64,000 nt of DNA from Lachnospiraceae bacterium (lineage in GTDB: Bacteria; Bacillota; Clostridia; Lachnospirales; Lachnospiraceae), in the NCBI GenBank assembly GCA_024403275.1, contig JAKSSD010000005.1, forward strand, positions 1 through 64,000, written 5' to 3'. The position numbers and the translations under genes are program-made. Below are positions 1 to 8,704 of this stretch, in pieces; the stretch's first letter is position 1, and the number at the start of each line of letters is the position of its first letter. The notes under the pieces were generated by a model. That model had not been told where the DNA came from and searched no databases. It saw nothing but the letters and a program-made list of their open reading frames with translations.

Positions 1-54
1 GTTTGCATTACGAATTCTTGTAAGCATATCTGCAATAGGATCGCTCATTGTCAT
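1..54 (-). CDS. rpsH: 30S ribosomal protein S8, N-terminal fragment
   Basis: Only the first 18 codons are present, because the gene runs off the left edge. They read MTMSDPIADMLTRIRNAN, the conserved beginning of S8, which binds helix 21 of 16S rRNA and nucleates the 30S platform. Two in-frame ATGs occur. The first (52-54) lies 7 nt after a GGAGG, so it is taken as the start. The gene follows rpsN by 30 nt in the S10-spc operon, the standard bacterial order. Confidence 0.93.
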   Translation of the reverse strand, partial: MTMSDPIADMLTRIRNAN

Positions 55-84
55 TGTTTTGCCTCCTTAAATTATTCCTTTATC

Positions 85-270
85 TTACCAGCTTGCTTTC
101 TTTACGCCTGGAATTTCGCCCTTGTATGCTAACTCTCTGAAGCAAATACGGCAAATACCATATTTTCTTAAGTATGCATGAGGACGTCCGCAAATACGGC
201 AACGGTTGTATTCTCTAACGCCAAACTTCTGCTGACGTGACTGTTTAACCTTCATTGCTGTTTTAGCCAT
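85..270 (-). CDS. rpsN: 30S ribosomal protein S14, zinc-binding type
   Basis: A 61-residue protein of the short zinc-type S14 (RpsN1/type Z), which sits in the head of the 30S subunit. Four cysteines in two CxxC pairs (C24, C27, C40, C43) form the zinc ribbon, so this is the Zn-dependent paralogue and not the long C-minus form that some Firmicutes make under zinc starvation. An AAGGAGG lies 8 nt before the ATG. It lies between rplE and rpsH, the usual spc-operon position. Confidence 0.97.
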   Translation of the reverse strand: MAKTAMKVKQSRQQKFGVREYNRCRICGRPHAYLRKYGICRICFRELAYKGEIPGVKKASW

Positions 271-302
271 GAATATACCTCCTTAAATAAAAGACAACTA
301 AA

Positions 303-842
303 TTACTTAGCGAATGGCATGTTGAAGAGTCTTAATAACTCTCTTGCTTCTTCGTCAGTCTTTGCAGTTGTTACGAAGATAACATCCATACCTCTTACTT
401 TATCTACCTTATCATACTCAATTTCAGGGAAGATAAGCTGTTCCTTAATACCTAATGCATAGTTACCTCTGCCATCAAATGCGTTAGGATTAACGCCTCT
501 AAAGTCACGTACACGAGGTAATGCAAGATTTACAAGACGATCAAGGAATTCATACATCTTGTCTCCACGAAGAGTTACTTTACATCCAATGCTCTGTCCC
601 TCTCTGATTTTGAAGTTAGCAACTGAATTCTTAGCTTTTGTAAGAACTGCCTTCTGGCCAGAAATAATTTCCATATCTCTAACTGCAGACTCTAAAGCTT
701 TTGCGTTTTCTTTTGCTTCGCCTACACCCATGTTGATAACGATCTTATCAAGCTTTGGAACTTCCATAATATTCTTGTAGCCGAACTTCTTCTGCATAGC
801 ATCTATAATTTCATTATTATATTGATCTTTCAGTCTACTCAC
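303..842 (-). CDS. rplE: 50S ribosomal protein L5
   Basis: This 179-residue protein matches the usual L5 length. L5 binds 5S rRNA and forms part of the central protuberance. The N-terminal [12 protein letters not shown] and the internal [20 protein letters not shown] stretch are family hallmarks. The start codon is GTG (840-842): an AAGGAGG lies 8 nt upstream and no ATG fits better. It lies 22 nt downstream of rplX and is clearly co-transcribed with its neighbours. Confidence 0.97.
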   Translation of the reverse strand: MSRLKDQYNNEIIDAMQKKFGYKNIMEVPKLDKIVINMGVGEAKENAKALESAVRDMEIISGQKAVLTKAKNSVANFKIREGQSIGCKVTLRGDKMYEFLDRLVNLALPRVRDFRGVNPNAFDGRGNYALGIKEQLIFPEIEYDKVDKVRGMDVIFVTTAKTDEEARELLRLFNMPFAK

Positions 843-864
843 GAATTAGACCTCCTTCCATTGA

Positions 865-1173
865 TTATTTCTTAATAACTTTTCCTGTCTTCTTAGCGAC
901 ACGTACTTTTTTACCGTCTTCAACTTTGAATCCGACTCTAGTAGCCTTGCCATCGCTAACAAGCATTACGTTTGAAATATCGATGGGAGCTTCTTTTGTT
1001 ACGATACCACCATTTGGGTTTGATGCTGATGGCTTCTCATGCTTTGTAATTACATTAACGCCTTCAACTGTAACCTTGTTATTCTTAGCATCAACACTAA
1101 TAACCTTAGCTTCTTTGCCCTTTGAGCTTCCGGCGATAACTTTAACACTATCACCCTTCTTAATCTTCATCAT
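865..1173 (-). CDS. rplX: 50S ribosomal protein L24
   Basis: A 102-residue protein with an N-terminal KOW motif (about residues 4-32, KKGDSVKVIAGSSKGKEAKV), as in L24, an assembly-initiating protein of the 50S subunit near the exit tunnel. Two ATG codons stand in tandem at the start. The first is 9 nt from GGAGG and is preferred over the second, at 12 nt. The C terminus is lysine rich, ending in KTGKVIKK. The place between rplN and rplE is standard. Confidence 0.97.
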   Translation of the reverse strand: MMKIKKGDSVKVIAGSSKGKEAKVISVDAKNNKVTVEGVNVITKHEKPSASNPNGGIVTKEAPIDISNVMLVSDGKATRVGFKVEDGKKVRVAKKTGKVIKK

Positions 1174-1187
1174 ATTCGGGCACCTCC

Positions 1188-1556
1188 TTATAATACTTCT
1201 GGAGCTAAAGAAACAATCTTCATGTACTGTTTCTCACGAAGCTCTCTAGCTACAGGTCCAAAAATACGAGTTCCTTTTGGAGTCTTGTCATCTTTGATAA
1301 TAACTGCAGCATTCTCGTCAAATCTAATGTAAGAACCATCTTTACGTCTAGCACCTTTTACAGTACGAACAACAACGGCCTTAACAACATCGCCCTTTTT
1401 AACAACGCCGCCAGGAGTAGCATCCTTAACGCTGGCAATGATTACGTCACCAATGTTGGCATATCTTCTTGTTGAACCACCTACTACACGGATGCAAAGA
1501 AGCTCTTTAGCACCTGTGTTGTCAGCAACTTTCAACCTTGTTTCCTGTTGAACCAT
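1188..1556 (-). CDS. rplN: 50S ribosomal protein L14
   Basis: At 122 residues it has exactly the typical L14 length. It begins [20 protein letters not shown] and contains the conserved [13 protein letters not shown] and [13 protein letters not shown] segments. L14 contacts 16S rRNA across bridge B5/B8 and is the docking site for the silencing factor RsfS in many bacteria. AAGGAGA lies 7 nt before the ATG. It is separated by 13 nt from rpsQ upstream and 14 nt from rplX downstream. Confidence 0.98.
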   Translation of the reverse strand: MVQQETRLKVADNTGAKELLCIRVVGGSTRRYANIGDVIIASVKDATPGGVVKKGDVVKAVVVRTVKGARRKDGSYIRFDENAAVIIKDDKTPKGTRIFGPVARELREKQYMKIVSLAPEVL

Positions 1557-1569
1557 GCTTTTATCTCCT

Positions 1570-1824
1570 TTATTTAACCTTTTCTACAATCTCAACAAGT
1601 CTCCATCTCTTATCCTTAGAGAGAGGTCTTGTCTCTACAACTTTTACTGTATCGCCAATCTGGCACTCATTATTTTCATCATGAGCTTTTAACTTATATG
1701 TTCTCTTAACGATCTTGCCGTAAAGAGGGTGCTTAACATGGTTTTCTACAGCTACAACGATAGTCTTGTCCATCTTGTTGCTGATTACTTTACCTACACG
1801 CACTTTTCTTAAATTTCTTTCCAC
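1570..1824 (-). CDS. rpsQ: 30S ribosomal protein S17
   Basis: An 84-residue OB-fold protein that binds 16S rRNA early in 30S assembly. The segment [21 protein letters not shown], the VKHPLYGK motif and the [19 protein letters not shown] tail are conserved. The start codon is GTG (1822-1824), placed by AAAGGAGA 6 nt upstream. It lies 27 nt after rpmC in the usual rpmC-rpsQ-rplN order. Confidence 0.97.
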   Translation of the reverse strand: MERNLRKVRVGKVISNKMDKTIVVAVENHVKHPLYGKIVKRTYKLKAHDENNECQIGDTVKVVETRPLSKDKRWRLVEIVEKVK

Positions 1825-1851
1825 AGCGATTCTCCTTTCTCAATTTAATCC

Positions 1852-2067
1852 CTATGCATTAACTTCGTTCTTCTTAGCAGTAATAACAGTCTGAATTCTA
1901 GCGATGTTCTTACGAACTTCTGTAATTCTAGCTGTGTTGTCTAACTGATTTGTTGCATTCTGGAATTTTAAATTGAAAAGTTCTTTCTTTGCTTCAACTA
2001 AAGCCTGATCTAATTCTGCTGGGGTTTTCTTCATTAAATCATTAACATATTCACTAGTCTTTTTCAT
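1852..2067 (-). CDS. rpmC: 50S ribosomal protein L29
   Basis: A 71-residue, largely helical L29 that sits near the polypeptide exit site together with L23. The [16 protein letters not shown] motif and the following basic helix are typical. The ATG overlaps the rplP stop codon by one base (TAATG), and its Shine-Dalgarno (GGAGGGG) lies inside the last codons of rplP, so translational coupling is likely. Confidence 0.97.
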   Translation of the reverse strand: MKKTSEYVNDLMKKTPAELDQALVEAKKELFNLKFQNATNQLDNTARITEVRKNIARIQTVITAKKNEVNA

Positions 2068-2495
2068 TAGTTTACCCCTCCTTCTAAGTCTGCTTTAGAA
2101 ACAATCTTGCACTTACAAGGGAGCTTATGTGTTGCAAGACGAAGAGCTTCTCTAGCTACGTCTTCTGATACACCAGAGATTTCGAACATTACTCTACCTG
2201 GCTTAACAACAGCTACCCAATATTCCAATGTACCTTTACCTGAACCCATACGAGTTTCAGCTGGCTTTGCTGTAACTGGCTTATCAGGGAAGATCTTAAT
2301 CCATACCTGACCACCACGCTTAATATGACGTGTCATAGCGATACGGGCTGCTTCGATCTGGTTTGACTTGATCCAGCATGGCTCCATTGCTACGATACCG
2401 AATTCACCGTAAGTAATCTGGTTGCCCGAAAGAGCTTTACCCTTCATACTTCCACGGAACTGCTTACGATGTTTAACTCTCTTTGGTAATAACAT
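2067..2495 (-). CDS. rplP: 50S ribosomal protein L16
   Basis: A 142-residue L16, close to the usual 137-145. It occupies the A-site region of the 50S subunit and helps position t[24 protein letters not shown] and the [24 protein letters not shown] region (residues about 80-100) identify the family. The start overlaps the rpsC stop by one base, and a GAAGGGAG in the rpsC end acts as ribosome binding site. Confidence 0.98.
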   Translation of the reverse strand: MLLPKRVKHRKQFRGSMKGKALSGNQITYGEFGIVAMEPCWIKSNQIEAARIAMTRHIKRGGQVWIKIFPDKPVTAKPAETRMGSGKGTLEYWVAVVKPGRVMFEISGVSEDVAREALRLATHKLPCKCKIVSKADLEGGVN

Positions 2496-3151
2496 TATTT
2501 TGCACTCCCTTCTTTATTTTCTTTTACGGGGAGAACTTCGCCCTTGTAGATCCAAACCTTAACGCCTACTTTACCGTAAGTTGTATCTGCCTCTGCGAAA
2601 CCGTAATCAATATCAGCACGTAATGTCTGAAGTGGAATAGTACCATCACTAATCATTTCTGAACGTGCCATATCTGCACCGCCTAAACGGCCTGATAACT
2701 GAACTTTGATACCAAGAACACCTGACTTCATTGTTCTTGTGATAGCTGACTTCATTGCTCTTCTGTATGTAACACGATCTTCAAGCTGCTTAGCGATGTT
2801 TTCAGCAACAAGCTGTGATTCCTTTTCAGGTCTCTTAACTTCTTTAATATCTACATTTACAGTCTTACCTGTAAGTTTCTTTAATTCCTTCTTTGTAGCT
2901 TCGATATCAGCGCCACCCTTACCAATTACTAAACCTGGCTTAGATGTGAATACTGTAACCTTAACTTTATTAGAAGCTCTTTCAATCTCAATCTTGCTTA
3001 CGCCTGATGTGTAAAGTTTCTTCTTTAAGAACTTTCTGATGTTGTAATCTTCAACAAGGCAATCAGCAAAATCAGCATCCGCATACCACATAGAGTCCCA
3101 GTCTTTGATAACGCCTACTCTAATTCCATGAGGATTAACTTTCTGTCCCAT
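2495..3151 (-). CDS. rpsC: 30S ribosomal protein S3
   Basis: A 218-residue S3, part of the mRNA entry channel and its helicase activity. It begins [19 protein letters not shown] type II KH domain spans about residues 38-107, with the GKGG signature at 77-80, and the C-terminal S3 domain carries [13 protein letters not shown]. An AGGAGG lies 8 nt upstream. It follows rplV by 10 nt. Confidence 0.98.
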   Translation of the reverse strand: MGQKVNPHGIRVGVIKDWDSMWYADADFADCLVEDYNIRKFLKKKLYTSGVSKIEIERASNKVKVTVFTSKPGLVIGKGGADIEATKKELKKLTGKTVNVDIKEVKRPEKESQLVAENIAKQLEDRVTYRRAMKSAITRTMKSGVLGIKVQLSGRLGGADMARSEMISDGTIPLQTLRADIDYGFAEADTTYGKVGVKVWIYKGEVLPVKENKEGSAK

Positions 3152-3161
3152 ACTCTTCCTC

Positions 3162-3554
3162 CTATCTTTCGTCGAGCACGATTGTAATATGGCTCATTCT
3201 CTTCTCGATTCTATAAGCTCTACCCTGTGCTCTAGGTCTAATTCTTTTCATTGTAGGTCCCTTGTTAGCATAACACTCAGCAATGTAAAGCTTATCAAAG
3301 CTTAAATTGTTGTTGTTCTCAGCATTAGCAATTGCGCTTAATAAAAGCTTCTTGATAATGCTTGATGCATATCTTGGACTATACTCTAAGATAGCTAAAG
3401 CTGTCTGAACATCTTTGCCTCTAATAGCATCTAATACGAAGCAAGCCTTCTGTACAGATACTCTTGCGTAAGATAACTTAGCTGAAGGTCTTGTCTCCTT
3501 GTTGTTCTTATTACGCTCTCTCTTATATTGTGATCTGCTCTTAATTTCTTCCAT
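3162..3554 (-). CDS. rplV: 50S ribosomal protein L22
   Basis: A 130-residue L22 whose beta-hairpin lines the nascent peptide tunnel, a macrolide interaction site. The core begins at [19 protein letters not shown] (about residue 22), and the hairpin and tail show [20 protein letters not shown]. The N terminus has about 20 extra basic residues ([14 protein letters not shown]), a form common in clostridial L22. AAGGAGG lies 9 nt before the ATG. Confidence 0.97.
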   Translation of the reverse strand: MEEIKSRSQYKRERNKNNKETRPSAKLSYARVSVQKACFVLDAIRGKDVQTALAILEYSPRYASSIIKKLLLSAIANAENNNNLSFDKLYIAECYANKGPTMKRIRPRAQGRAYRIEKRMSHITIVLDER

Positions 3555-3572
3555 GGATTAAAACCTCCTTCC

Positions 3573-3851
3573 TTATCGTCTTGATTTCTTTTCGTCTTTA
3601 CCATGACCCTTATAAGTTCTGGTTGCTACGAATTCACCTAACTTGTGTCCTACCATATCTTCTGTTACGTATACAGGAATATGCTTTCTTCCATCATGTA
3701 CTGCGAAGGTATGTCCTACAAAACTAGGGAAGATTGTAGAACGACGTGACCAAGTTTTAATTACTTGTTTATTACCTGATGCGTTCATTGCGTCAACCTT
3801 CTTTAAAAGGCTTGCGTCAGCAAAAGGTCCCTTTTTTAATGATCTTGCCAT
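3573..3851 (-). CDS. rpsS: 30S ribosomal protein S19
   Basis: A 92-residue S19 located in the 30S head, where with S13 it forms bridge B1a. [20 protein letters not shown] and [20 protein letters not shown] are nearly invariant. AAGGAGG lies 9 nt from the ATG. It is placed between rplB and rplV as in most bacteria. Confidence 0.98.
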   Translation of the reverse strand: MARSLKKGPFADASLLKKVDAMNASGNKQVIKTWSRRSTIFPSFVGHTFAVHDGRKHIPVYVTEDMVGHKLGEFVATRTYKGHGKDEKKSRR

Positions 3852-3877
3852 TATTTTTCCTCCTTATCAAACTGCGC

Positions 3878-4720
3878 TTATTTAATTGCGCGTCCATCTC
3901 TTCTTCTTACGATGAGCTTGTTAGACTGCTTGTTCTTCTTTCTTGTCTTCAAGCCTAAAGCTGGCTTACCCCAAGGTGTACAAGGACCAGGACGACCGAT
4001 ACTTGTTCTACCTTCACCACCACCATGTGGATGGTCGTTAGGGTTCATAACAGAACCACGAACTGTTGGGCGGATACCCATGTGACGCTTACGTCCAGCT
4101 TTACCAATATTGATAAGGTTATGATCTACGTTTCCGACAACACCAATTGTTGCTCTACACATAATTGGTACCATTCTCATTTCGCCTGAAGGAAGACGAA
4201 GTGTTGCATACTTTCCTTCTTTAGCCATGAGCTGTGCGCTGTTACCAGCTGAACGAACCATCTGTGCACCCTTTCCAGGGAAGAGCTCTACGTTGTGAAC
4301 CTGAGTACCTACAGGAATCTTCTCTAAAGGTAAGCAGTTACCTACTCTGATTTCGGCTGTTGGTCCATTCATTACCTTCATGCCGTCCTTTAATCCTTCT
4401 GGAGCGATGATGTAGCTCTTTTCACCGTCTGCGTAGCAGATTAATGCGATGTTAGCTGTTCTGTTAGGATCGTACTCGATACCGATAACTGTTGCTGGAA
4501 CACCGTCCTTTAATCTCTTGAAATCTACGATTCTATATTTCTTCTTAGCGCCGCCGCCGTGATGTCTTACTGTGATTTTACCCTGATTGTTACGTCCTGC
4601 TGTCTTCTCCATTGCGACACATAATGATTTCTCAGGTGTCTTCTTTGTGATTTCAGAGAAGTCAGAGCCAGTCATATTTCTTCTGGAAGGTGTATAGGGA
4701 TTATATGTTTTAATTCCCAT
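3878..4720 (-). CDS. rplB: 50S ribosomal protein L2
   Basis: A 280-residue L2, required for subunit association and close to the peptidyl-transferase centre. An N-terminal OB fold carries [11 protein letters not shown] (residues 53-63), and the C-terminal part has [13 protein letters not shown] with His230, matching the functionally important His229 of E. coli L2. AAAGGAGA lies 9 nt upstream. A 60-nt gap separates it from rplW, the largest gap between genes in this part of the operon apart from rplC-rpsJ. Confidence 0.98.
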   Translation of the reverse strand: MGIKTYNPYTPSRRNMTGSDFSEITKKTPEKSLCVAMEKTAGRNNQGKITVRHHGGGAKKKYRIVDFKRLKDGVPATVIGIEYDPNRTANIALICYADGEKSYIIAPEGLKDGMKVMNGPTAEIRVGNCLPLEKIPVGTQVHNVELFPGKGAQMVRSAGNSAQLMAKEGKYATLRLPSGEMRMVPIMCRATIGVVGNVDHNLINIGKAGRKRHMGIRPTVRGSVMNPNDHPHGGGEGRTSIGRPGPCTPWGKPALGLKTRKKNKQSNKLIVRRRDGRAIK

Positions 4721-4780
4721 TTTCTTATTCTCCTTTGCTTTTTATTTATTATCATGCTTCATTGCATATAGACGAGACAA

Positions 4781-5080
4781 TTAGATACCTGCGAAGATTT
4801 CGATATCCTTGCTTGCACTTGTAAGCTTTACGATTGCTTTCTTTGTCTCAGCTGTTTTTCCATACACTGTACCACGTCTCTTGTTCTTACCGTTTGTTCT
4901 AAGTGTATTAACGCTTTCTACTTCAGTTCCAGGAAACATCTTTTCAACTGCATCCTTAATCTGATTCTTTGTTGCGTCTGGGTTAACTAAGAATGTGTAC
5001 TTCTTATCGCCCATGCCTGACATACTCTTCTCAGTAACTACAGGCTTTAAAATAACGTCATAGTACTTAATATCAGCCAT
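4781..5080 (-). CDS. rplW: 50S ribosomal protein L23
   Basis: A 99-residue L23, the main docking site for trigger factor and SRP at the tunnel exit. The YDVILKPVVTEKSM start and the KNQIKDAVEKMFPGTEVESVNT segment are characteristic. The ATG overlaps the rplD stop (TAATG), and AGGAGGTG in the rplD end is the ribosome binding site, so the two are translationally coupled. Confidence 0.97.
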   Translation of the reverse strand: MADIKYYDVILKPVVTEKSMSGMGDKKYTFLVNPDATKNQIKDAVEKMFPGTEVESVNTLRTNGKNKRRGTVYGKTAETKKAIVKLTSASKDIEIFAGI

Positions 5081-5700
5081 TATGCGTACACCTCCTGAAT
5101 CTTTTCAGCAGCATCCTTAGCAAGTACAAGTGTTCCTGCGTTCATAACATCATATACGTTGATGTTCTCTGCAACCGTTGTCATTGCATCAGGAATGTTT
5201 CTTGCTGATAATACTGTATTCTTATCATTCTCCTTGATAACAACTAATGCCTTGTTAGCATTGATGTTCTTTAAGAAGTTTGCAAAATTCTTTGTCTTGA
5301 TCTCGTCGAACTTGATTTCGTCGATAACCATTAACTTGCCCTCAGCAACCTTATTTGTTAAAGCTGACTTAAGAGCGATTCTCTTTTCTTTCTTATTTAA
5401 CTTGAAAGAATAATCTCTTGGTACTGGAGCGAATACGATACCACCATGTCTCCACTGTGGTGATCTTGTTGAACCCTGTCTTGCATGACCGGTTCCTTTC
5501 TGTCTCCAAGGTTTTGCACCACCACCTGAAACCTCTGAACGAGTCTTTGCTTTCTGTGTGCCCTGGCGCATATTTGCAAGGTGCTGAACTACAGCCATGT
5601 GTACTAAATGCTCATTTACTTCGATACCGAATACTGTATCAAGTAAATCCATCTTTCCAACTTCCTTACCTTCCATATTGTAAACAGATACTTGAGCCAT
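5080..5700 (-). CDS. rplD: 50S ribosomal protein L4
   Basis: A 206-residue L4/L4e protein with a globular domain and an extended loop that reaches the exit tunnel. The loop sequence KPWRQKGTGHARQGSTRSPQ (about residues 63-82) is conserved and is the usual macrolide-resistance region. In E. coli, L4 also represses the S10 operon by acting on its leader RNA. Whether this L4 does the same here is unknown. AAAGGAGG lies 9 nt upstream. Confidence 0.98.
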   Translation of the reverse strand: MAQVSVYNMEGKEVGKMDLLDTVFGIEVNEHLVHMAVVQHLANMRQGTQKAKTRSEVSGGGAKPWRQKGTGHARQGSTRSPQWRHGGIVFAPVPRDYSFKLNKKEKRIALKSALTNKVAEGKLMVIDEIKFDEIKTKNFANFLKNINANKALVVIKENDKNTVLSARNIPDAMTTVAENINVYDVMNAGTLVLAKDAAEKIQEVYA

Positions 5701-5724
5701 CTGTGTGTTCCTCCTTTCGTCCTA

Positions 5725-6408
5725 TTATGCTTCTGCCTTAGTTGTTTCTTTAATTGTAACCATGGCTTTCTTAGGTCCTGGTACTGCACCCTTAACTAAA
5801 AGTAAGTTCTTTTCAGCGTCAACTCTGACAACTTCAAGATTCTTAACTGTAGCCTTCTTGCATCCCATGTGACCAGGCATTCCTTTGCCCTTAAATACAC
5901 GGCTAGGTGATGAACAAGCACCATTTGAACCCTGATGTCTGTGGAACTTAGAACCATGCATCATAGGTCCTCTGTGCTGACCAAGTCTCTTGATAGCACC
6001 CTGGAAACCTTTACCTTTTGTAATTGCTGTTGCGTCGATCTTGTCGCCTTCAGCAAAGATATCAGCTTTGATTTCCTGAGCTAATGTGTATTCTGAAGCA
6101 TTCTCGAACTTGAATTCTCTAACGTAACGTTTGCTTGTTGTACCAGCCTTCTTGAAATGTCCCTGCATAGCCTTTGTTGTACCATTAGCATGAACGATTT
6201 CCTTCTTGCCGGAAGCATCCTTGTTAATTACTTTGTCTTTCTTGTCTACGAAACCAACCTGAACTGCTTCGTATCCGTCGTTCTCAACTGTCTTAACCTG
6301 TGTTACTACACAAGGGCCAGCCTGAAGAACTGTTACTGGAATGAGTGTTCCGTCTTCAGCGAAGATCTGAGTCATTCCAACTTTTGTTGCTAAAATCGCT
6401 TTTTTCAT
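5725..6408 (-). CDS. rplC: 50S ribosomal protein L3
   Basis: A 227-residue L3, a primary 23S rRNA binder that reaches toward the peptidyl-transferase centre. [20 protein letters not shown] is the classic N terminus, and [20 protein letters not shown] and [20 protein letters not shown] mark the core. A longer frame opens at an ATG four codons upstream (6420), but that ATG is part of the GGAGGTC ribosome binding site, so the internal ATG at 6408 is taken as the start. Confidence 0.97.
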   Translation of the reverse strand: MKKAILATKVGMTQIFAEDGTLIPVTVLQAGPCVVTQVKTVENDGYEAVQVGFVDKKDKVINKDASGKKEIVHANGTTKAMQGHFKKAGTTSKRYVREFKFENASEYTLAQEIKADIFAEGDKIDATAITKGKGFQGAIKRLGQHRGPMMHGSKFHRHQGSNGACSSPSRVFKGKGMPGHMGCKKATVKNLEVVRVDAEKNLLLVKGAVPGPKKAMVTIKETTKAEA

Positions 6409-6500
6409 TTTGACCTCCATTAATTTCCACTACAGCGGTATCCAATCGGATGCATACTAGTCTGTAGAAGGTGTTTTTAAAATGTTACTTTTTAGATGAA

Positions 6501-6812
6501 TTAGATCATCTTAATATTGATATACACACCAGCAGGCATCTCTAATTTCTGCATAGCGTCTATAACTTTCTGGTTTGGCTCATGAACATCGATTAATCTC
6601 TTGTGAGTTCTCTGTTCAAACTGCTCTCTGGAGTCTTTGTACTTGTGTACGGCACGGATAATTGTAACAACTTCCTTCTTAGTAGGAAGAGGTACTGGTC
6701 CGCTTACCTTTGCTCCATTCTTTTTGCAAGTTTCGATAATCTTCTTTGCACTTGCATCAACTGTCTGATGCTCGTATGCCTTAAGTGTGATTCTCATTAC
6801 TTGATTTGCCAT
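6501..6812 (-). CDS. rpsJ: 30S ribosomal protein S10
   Basis: A 103-residue S10 (NusE), which works in the 30S head and, with NusB, in antitermination. The family is shown by [20 protein letters not shown] and by [21 protein letters not shown]. As is usual, it is the first gene of the operon. GAGGAGA lies 9 nt before the ATG. The 92-nt gap to rplC has no obvious terminator, and a promoter was not evident there. Confidence 0.98.
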   Translation of the reverse strand: MANQVMRITLKAYEHQTVDASAKKIIETCKKNGAKVSGPVPLPTKKEVVTIIRAVHKYKDSREQFEQRTHKRLIDVHEPNQKVIDAMQKLEMPAGVYINIKMI

Positions 6813-7058
6813 AAAAAAAGTCTCCTCTCATTTTTTGTACTTATAGATCCAAGTACAACAAGGGCGACTGTACACTCTCCCGTGTGTGTCGCGTCATTTC
6901 CTAAAAAATAAACGACCACACGTCGTTTCTGCTTGAAGCAGACTATTAATGTTTGTACAGTGACTTGTCGTCAGTATCTAGACTAGACATTCGCTCCATG
7001 TAAAAACCCGTTATTTTAACCGGCAACCTTACACTTCTCAGCTATCAATGCCACAGCA
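6813..7058 (-). other. S10 operon leader RNA (long 5' untranslated region)
   Basis: About 245 nt separate the predicted start of transcription from rpsJ. No open frame with a ribosome binding site was seen in it. Read on the minus strand it forms at least two local hairpins (see the attenuator entry). Arms at 6867-6874 and 6954-6961 (ACTGTACA/TGTACAGT) could enclose them. Together with the promoter and the upstream gene's terminator this fills the only gene-free stretch longer than 300 bases. Long S10 leaders are a known site of autogenous control in enterobacteria. I infer a similar role only from the layout. Confidence 0.6.
6903..6945 (-). terminator. Terminator-like hairpin (possible attenuator) in the S10 leader
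   Basis: On the minus strand a 7-bp stem AAACGAC/GTCGTTT with a 5-nt loop (6910-6928) is followed at once by ATTTTTT (6903-6909), the shape of an intrinsic terminator. A second small hairpin, TCTGCT/AGCAGA (about 6929-6943), precedes it. Since the operon must be read through, this is a candidate attenuator. An upstream ACGAC (minus strand, about 6967-6971) could compete for the GTCGT arm. Confidence 0.5.
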
Positions 7059-7064
7059 AGTGTT

Positions 7065-7093
7065 ATATTAACAAAATAATCTATTTATTTCAA
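7065..7093 (-). promoter_or_regulatory. Sigma-A type promoter of the S10 operon
   Basis: On the minus strand TTGAAA (7088-7093) and TAATAT (7065-7070) are separated by exactly 17 nt. The position just upstream of the ribosomal operon and downstream of the preceding gene's terminator supports it. The expected transcription start is near 7058. Confidence 0.75.
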
Positions 7094-7154
7094 GCATATT
7101 TTCACAATTTTTTTAACTTTTTTTCTACTTTTTCACTAAAACACTATTTTAATA

Positions 7155-7180
7155 GAAAAGACCACTATATTTAGTGGTCT
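7155..7180 (-). terminator. Intrinsic terminator after the DUF1232 gene
   Basis: The inverted repeat AGACCACT...AGTGGTCT (7159-7180) is followed on the minus strand by TTTTCTATT. It ends the GTPase/DUF1232 operon just before the S10 promoter. A T-run also flanks the other side, so it may act in both directions. Confidence 0.8.
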
Positions 7181-7186
7181 ATTTTT

Positions 7187-7576
7187 TTAATTATCTCTCC
7201 ATCTTTTGAACTTTCTAAGTTCCTTATCTAATATGATTAAGCATATAGTTAAAACGATAGCATCATCTATATATCCAACTATAGGAAGTATATCTGGTAA
7301 AAGATCTGTAAATAAAAGGAAATAAAACAATGCAATCATAGCTATTATAACGAATCCCTTTGGTACATCTCTATAGCTTCCACTTAAATAATGTCTTACC
7401 ATATCAACCATTACTGGAACCTTAGCCAAGCCTTTTCCGATAACAGGAACATTCTCTATTTTCTTCTCAACTCTTTTAAGCATTATGCCAGTGGAGTCTC
7501 TTTCGTTATTTTGTTCATAATCTACATATGTTTTTTTCCAGTTATCAGTAGTTGACTTTTTAACTCTCTTTCTCAT
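7187..7576 (-). CDS. DUF1232 (YkvA-like) small membrane protein
   Basis: A 129-residue protein. The first 70 residues are charged and soluble. They are followed by a DUF1232 core with two hydrophobic segments (about 75-97 and 100-118) around LLPDILPIVGYIDDAIVL, the family signature. The function of DUF1232 proteins is not established. It is the last gene of a three-gene operon: its ribosome binding site (GGAG) overlaps the end of the upstream GTPase gene, with 3 nt between the frames. The pairing suggests that it works at the membrane with these GTPases, which is inference. Confidence 0.85.
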   Translation of the reverse strand: MRKRVKKSTTDNWKKTYVDYEQNNERDSTGIMLKRVEKKIENVPVIGKGLAKVPVMVDMVRHYLSGSYRDVPKGFVIIAMIALFYFLLFTDLLPDILPIVGYIDDAIVLTICLIILDKELRKFKRWRDN

Positions 7577-7579
7577 AGT

Positions 7580-8704
7580 TTACTCCATAAGCATTTTCTC
7601 AAGATGTTCCCTTAGTGACTTTTCATCAAGATATACATTATCTTTCATTTTATCAATATACTTTTCTATCTCTTCCTTATATTCATCTCTTTTCATATCT
7701 GCAATCATAAAAGGAAGTAAAAGATTTACGCCTGGCATTGCCATTAAAAATGCCAACCCAAATCTTTCATTTAATATTTCGACCTTTTCCATAGAATACT
7801 TAAGCATTTCTTCATTACCATTGAACCTGCTTTCTGCATTCTGCTCATTCTGTGCAAAAAATCTGTTATAAATTTTCAAATAGAAATCTATAGCCTCATT
7901 AATTTTATTTTCGTAATTCTGTCGAATTCTATCATTACAATCTACAAGAATCTGATTACACTTTTCATTAAGTTCTTCAAATATCTTATTTGAGTGCACA
8001 TTTCTTAATTTGATAGTTTTATCTACTTTCTCATAACAAAGATTCTTGCCTTCATCTATTATAGCAAGTGCCTGACTTCTAAGGTCCTTAGGCAATTTCT
8101 CGATAATCTTATCCCATAGACCTTTTTTAATCTTTTCCCAGACTTTTTCTTTACCAAATCTCTCAGTCTGCTTTCCACCGATTAATTTTTTAGCTTCATT
8201 ACTTACTTCTATAATATTGTTGCTCGCAACGCCTTTCGAATTAAGTTCTCTCTTAATACCATCAATAGTATTCTTTGTTCTTCCGACATCGCAATGAGTA
8301 AGTACTACTGTTACATTATTTCCTTCTTTCAAAAGCATCGAAATAAAATCAGTCTCAAATGGCTCGATTCTGTCCGAATTAGCATTAAGGCAATATATTA
8401 TTGTATGAAACCAATCCTTAATAGATTGACCATCATGCTTTCTGATTTCATTTCTTACAAGTTCCTGCCACTCATCAGCTTTATCTGCTTCCAGTCCCCA
8501 GGTATCATATACCCTGACTTTTGTTTCAGAATCAAGCTCGTAATCATGTGGAAATATTCCCTTCTCTGTAATCGGAGCACCAACACCTGTTTTCTCAAGC
8601 TTCTGATCAAAGAGATAGTTAAGTAAAGAACTTTTACCAGCACCAGACTTTCCTATTATAAGTACATTAGTTGTTAAAATATCTGCATTATTTGGTTGCT
8701 GCAT
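7580..8704 (-). CDS. Dynamin/Era-like GTPase with helical C-terminal half
   Basis: A 374-residue P-loop GTPase. G1 is GKSGAGKSS (18-26), G3 is DTWG (67-70), and the G4 position reads THCD (136-139) rather than NKxD, so base recognition may be altered. Residues after about 200 are helical and charged, with a short hydrophobic stretch near 330-345 (FGLAFLMAMPGVNLLLPFMI), as in GTPases that touch membranes. The closest recognisable families are the 50S-binding/YeeP-like and interferon-inducible-like GTPases. The precise role is unknown. AAAGGA lies 8 nt before the ATG, and the start overlaps the preceding GTPase gene by 17 nt. Confidence 0.8.
   Translation of the reverse strand: MQQPNNADILTTNVLIIGKSGAGKSSLLNYLFDQKLEKTGVGAPITEKGIFPHDYELDSETKVRVYDTWGLEADKADEWQELVRNEIRKHDGQSIKDWFHTIIYCLNANSDRIEPFETDFISMLLKEGNNVTVVLTHCDVGRTKNTIDGIKRELNSKGVASNNIIEVSNEAKKLIGGKQTERFGKEKVWEKIKKGLWDKIIEKLPKDLRSQALAIIDEGKNLCYEKVDKTIKLRNVHSNKIFEELNEKCNQILVDCNDRIRQNYENKINEAIDFYLKIYNRFFAQNEQNAESRFNGNEEMLKYSMEKVEILNERFGLAFLMAMPGVNLLLPFMIADMKRDEYKEEIEKYIDKMKDNVYLDEKSLREHLEKMLME

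Noticed and set aside
926..1249. Open frame of 107 codons on the plus strand across rplX/rplN
   Set aside because: It is antisense to two certain ribosomal protein genes, lacks a ribosome binding site and its composition is that of a mirrored coding strand.
5418..5741. Open frame of 107 codons on the plus strand over rplD
   Set aside because: Antisense shadow of L4; no start signal and no recognisable motif.
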